NCBI GenBank assembly: GCA_024683935.1
Contig: JAIKXV010000067.1
Span: forward strand, 1-5,417
DNA from: Lachnospiraceae bacterium
GTDB lineage: Bacteria; Bacillota_A; Clostridia; Lachnospirales; Lachnospiraceae
DNA: 5,417 nt
Direction: 5' to 3'
The translations under genes and the position numbers were made by a program. Numbering within the stretch: position 1 is the stretch's first letter; each line of letters begins with the position of its first letter. This document shows, piece by piece, positions 5,054 to 5,417 of this stretch. Under the pieces are notes generated by a model. It was not told where the DNA came from. It saw nothing but the letters and a program-made list of their open reading frames with translations, and did no database searches.

Positions 5054-5417
5054 TCAATACCCTCTGTTCTCATGCCACTTCCACGCATGCTGAACTATGG
5101 TATCAATATCTCCGTATTTCGGTATCCACCCGAGGATTCTCTGTGCCTTTTCGCTGCTGCCAACGAGGATAGCAGGATCTCCAGGTCTACGGTCCGCATA
5201 GATCACCTTAAAATCCTTTCCCGTAACGCGCCTTACCGCTTCTACCACCTCTATAACAGAAGTCCCTTTAGCATTCCCGAGATTAAAGAAATCACTGTCA
5301 CCGCCATTTTCCAAATACCTTAATGCCAGAAGATGCGCGCTTGCCAGATCGGTCACATGAATATAATCCCTGACACAGCTTCCGTCAGGCGTATCATAAT
5401 CCGTTCCAAAGACTTTA
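5054..5417 (-). CDS. galE: UDP-glucose 4-epimerase, C-terminal 120 residues (5' end beyond window)
   Basis: The open frame enters from the right edge and ends at the TGA at 5054-5056. It contains the GalE C-terminal signature: KVFGTDYDTPDGSCVRDYIHVTDLA at local residues 1-25, FNLGNAKGTSVIEVV (44-58) and RRPGDPAILVGSSEKAQRILGW (76-97), the substrate-binding and UDP-contact region of the family. GalE interconverts UDP-glucose and UDP-galactose with tightly bound NAD in the cytosol. The Rossmann NAD-binding domain and the catalytic Ser/Tyr-x-x-x-Lys lie outside the window. By eye, Leu84 aligns with the E. coli Tyr299 gatekeeper; this could affect whether N-acetylated sugars are accepted, but the alignment is only manual. 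Its place upstream of a kinase-uridylyltransferase fusion fits UDP-sugar supply for surface glycans. Confidence 0.95.
   Translation of the reverse strand, partial: KVFGTDYDTPDGSCVRDYIHVTDLASAHLLALRYLENGGDSDFFNLGNAKGTSVIEVVEAVRRVTGKDFKVIYADRRPGDPAILVGSSEKAQRILGWIPKYGDIDTIVQHAWKWHENRGY

Noticed and set aside
4855..5172. Plus-strand open frame of 105 codons
   Set aside because: It runs through the promoter, the repeat cluster and the hairpin repeat and is antisense to galE; its composition is not protein-like and no good start context is seen.

Overview
The window looks like part of a chromosome from a Gram-positive anaerobe of the Clostridia, probably Lachnospiraceae-like. This is inferred from canonical AAGGAGG-type ribosome binding sites, sigma-A promoters close to TTGACA/TATAAT, moderate base composition, the protein flavour, and a short double-hairpin repeat of a kind I associate from memory with clostridial genomes. 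No species can be named from the sequence alone. All six genes lie on the minus strand, so transcription reads from high to low coordinates.

In transcription order: (1) the C-terminal 120 residues of a UDP-glucose 4-epimerase, GalE (5054-5417, entering from the right edge). (2) A 192-base intergenic region with a double-hairpin repeat (about 5001-5046), a cluster of four copies of an 8-base half-site TTTGAGTT/AACTCAAA arranged as two inverted repeats (4921-4972), and a near-consensus promoter (4888-4916). (3) A 479-residue AlbA_2/Schlafen-type DNA-binding protein with a C-terminal GHKL-like ATPase domain and winged helix (3422-4861). (4) A small YdjM-like (DUF457-type) membrane protein with conserved His/Asp motifs (2939-3403). 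(5) A superoxide dismutase of the Fe/Mn family with its own promoter (2201-2812). (6) A DPM1/GtrB-like membrane glycosyltransferase (1217-2179). (7) Overlapping it by four bases, the first 406 residues of a fusion protein, with an N-terminal GHMP sugar kinase joined to the start of a GalU-type sugar-1-phosphate uridylyltransferase (1-1220, leaving by the left edge).

The flanking genes make a coherent sugar-nucleotide theme: GalE interconverts UDP-galactose and UDP-glucose, the fusion protein could make a UDP-sugar directly from a free sugar, and the glycosyltransferase could load a sugar from such a donor onto a polyprenyl phosphate. Between them sits a more AT-rich block (regulator plus small membrane protein, with its own operator-like DNA) that looks like an accessory insertion. 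The superoxide dismutase is promoter-proximal to the glycosyltransferase and kinase fusion with no visible terminator, so the three are probably co-transcribed.

The two most interesting items are the kinase-uridylyltransferase fusion, whose domain order is opposite to the known fucokinase/GDP-fucose pyrophosphorylase FKP, and the repeated half-site cluster directly upstream of the AlbA_2 protein's promoter, a plausible autoregulatory operator.
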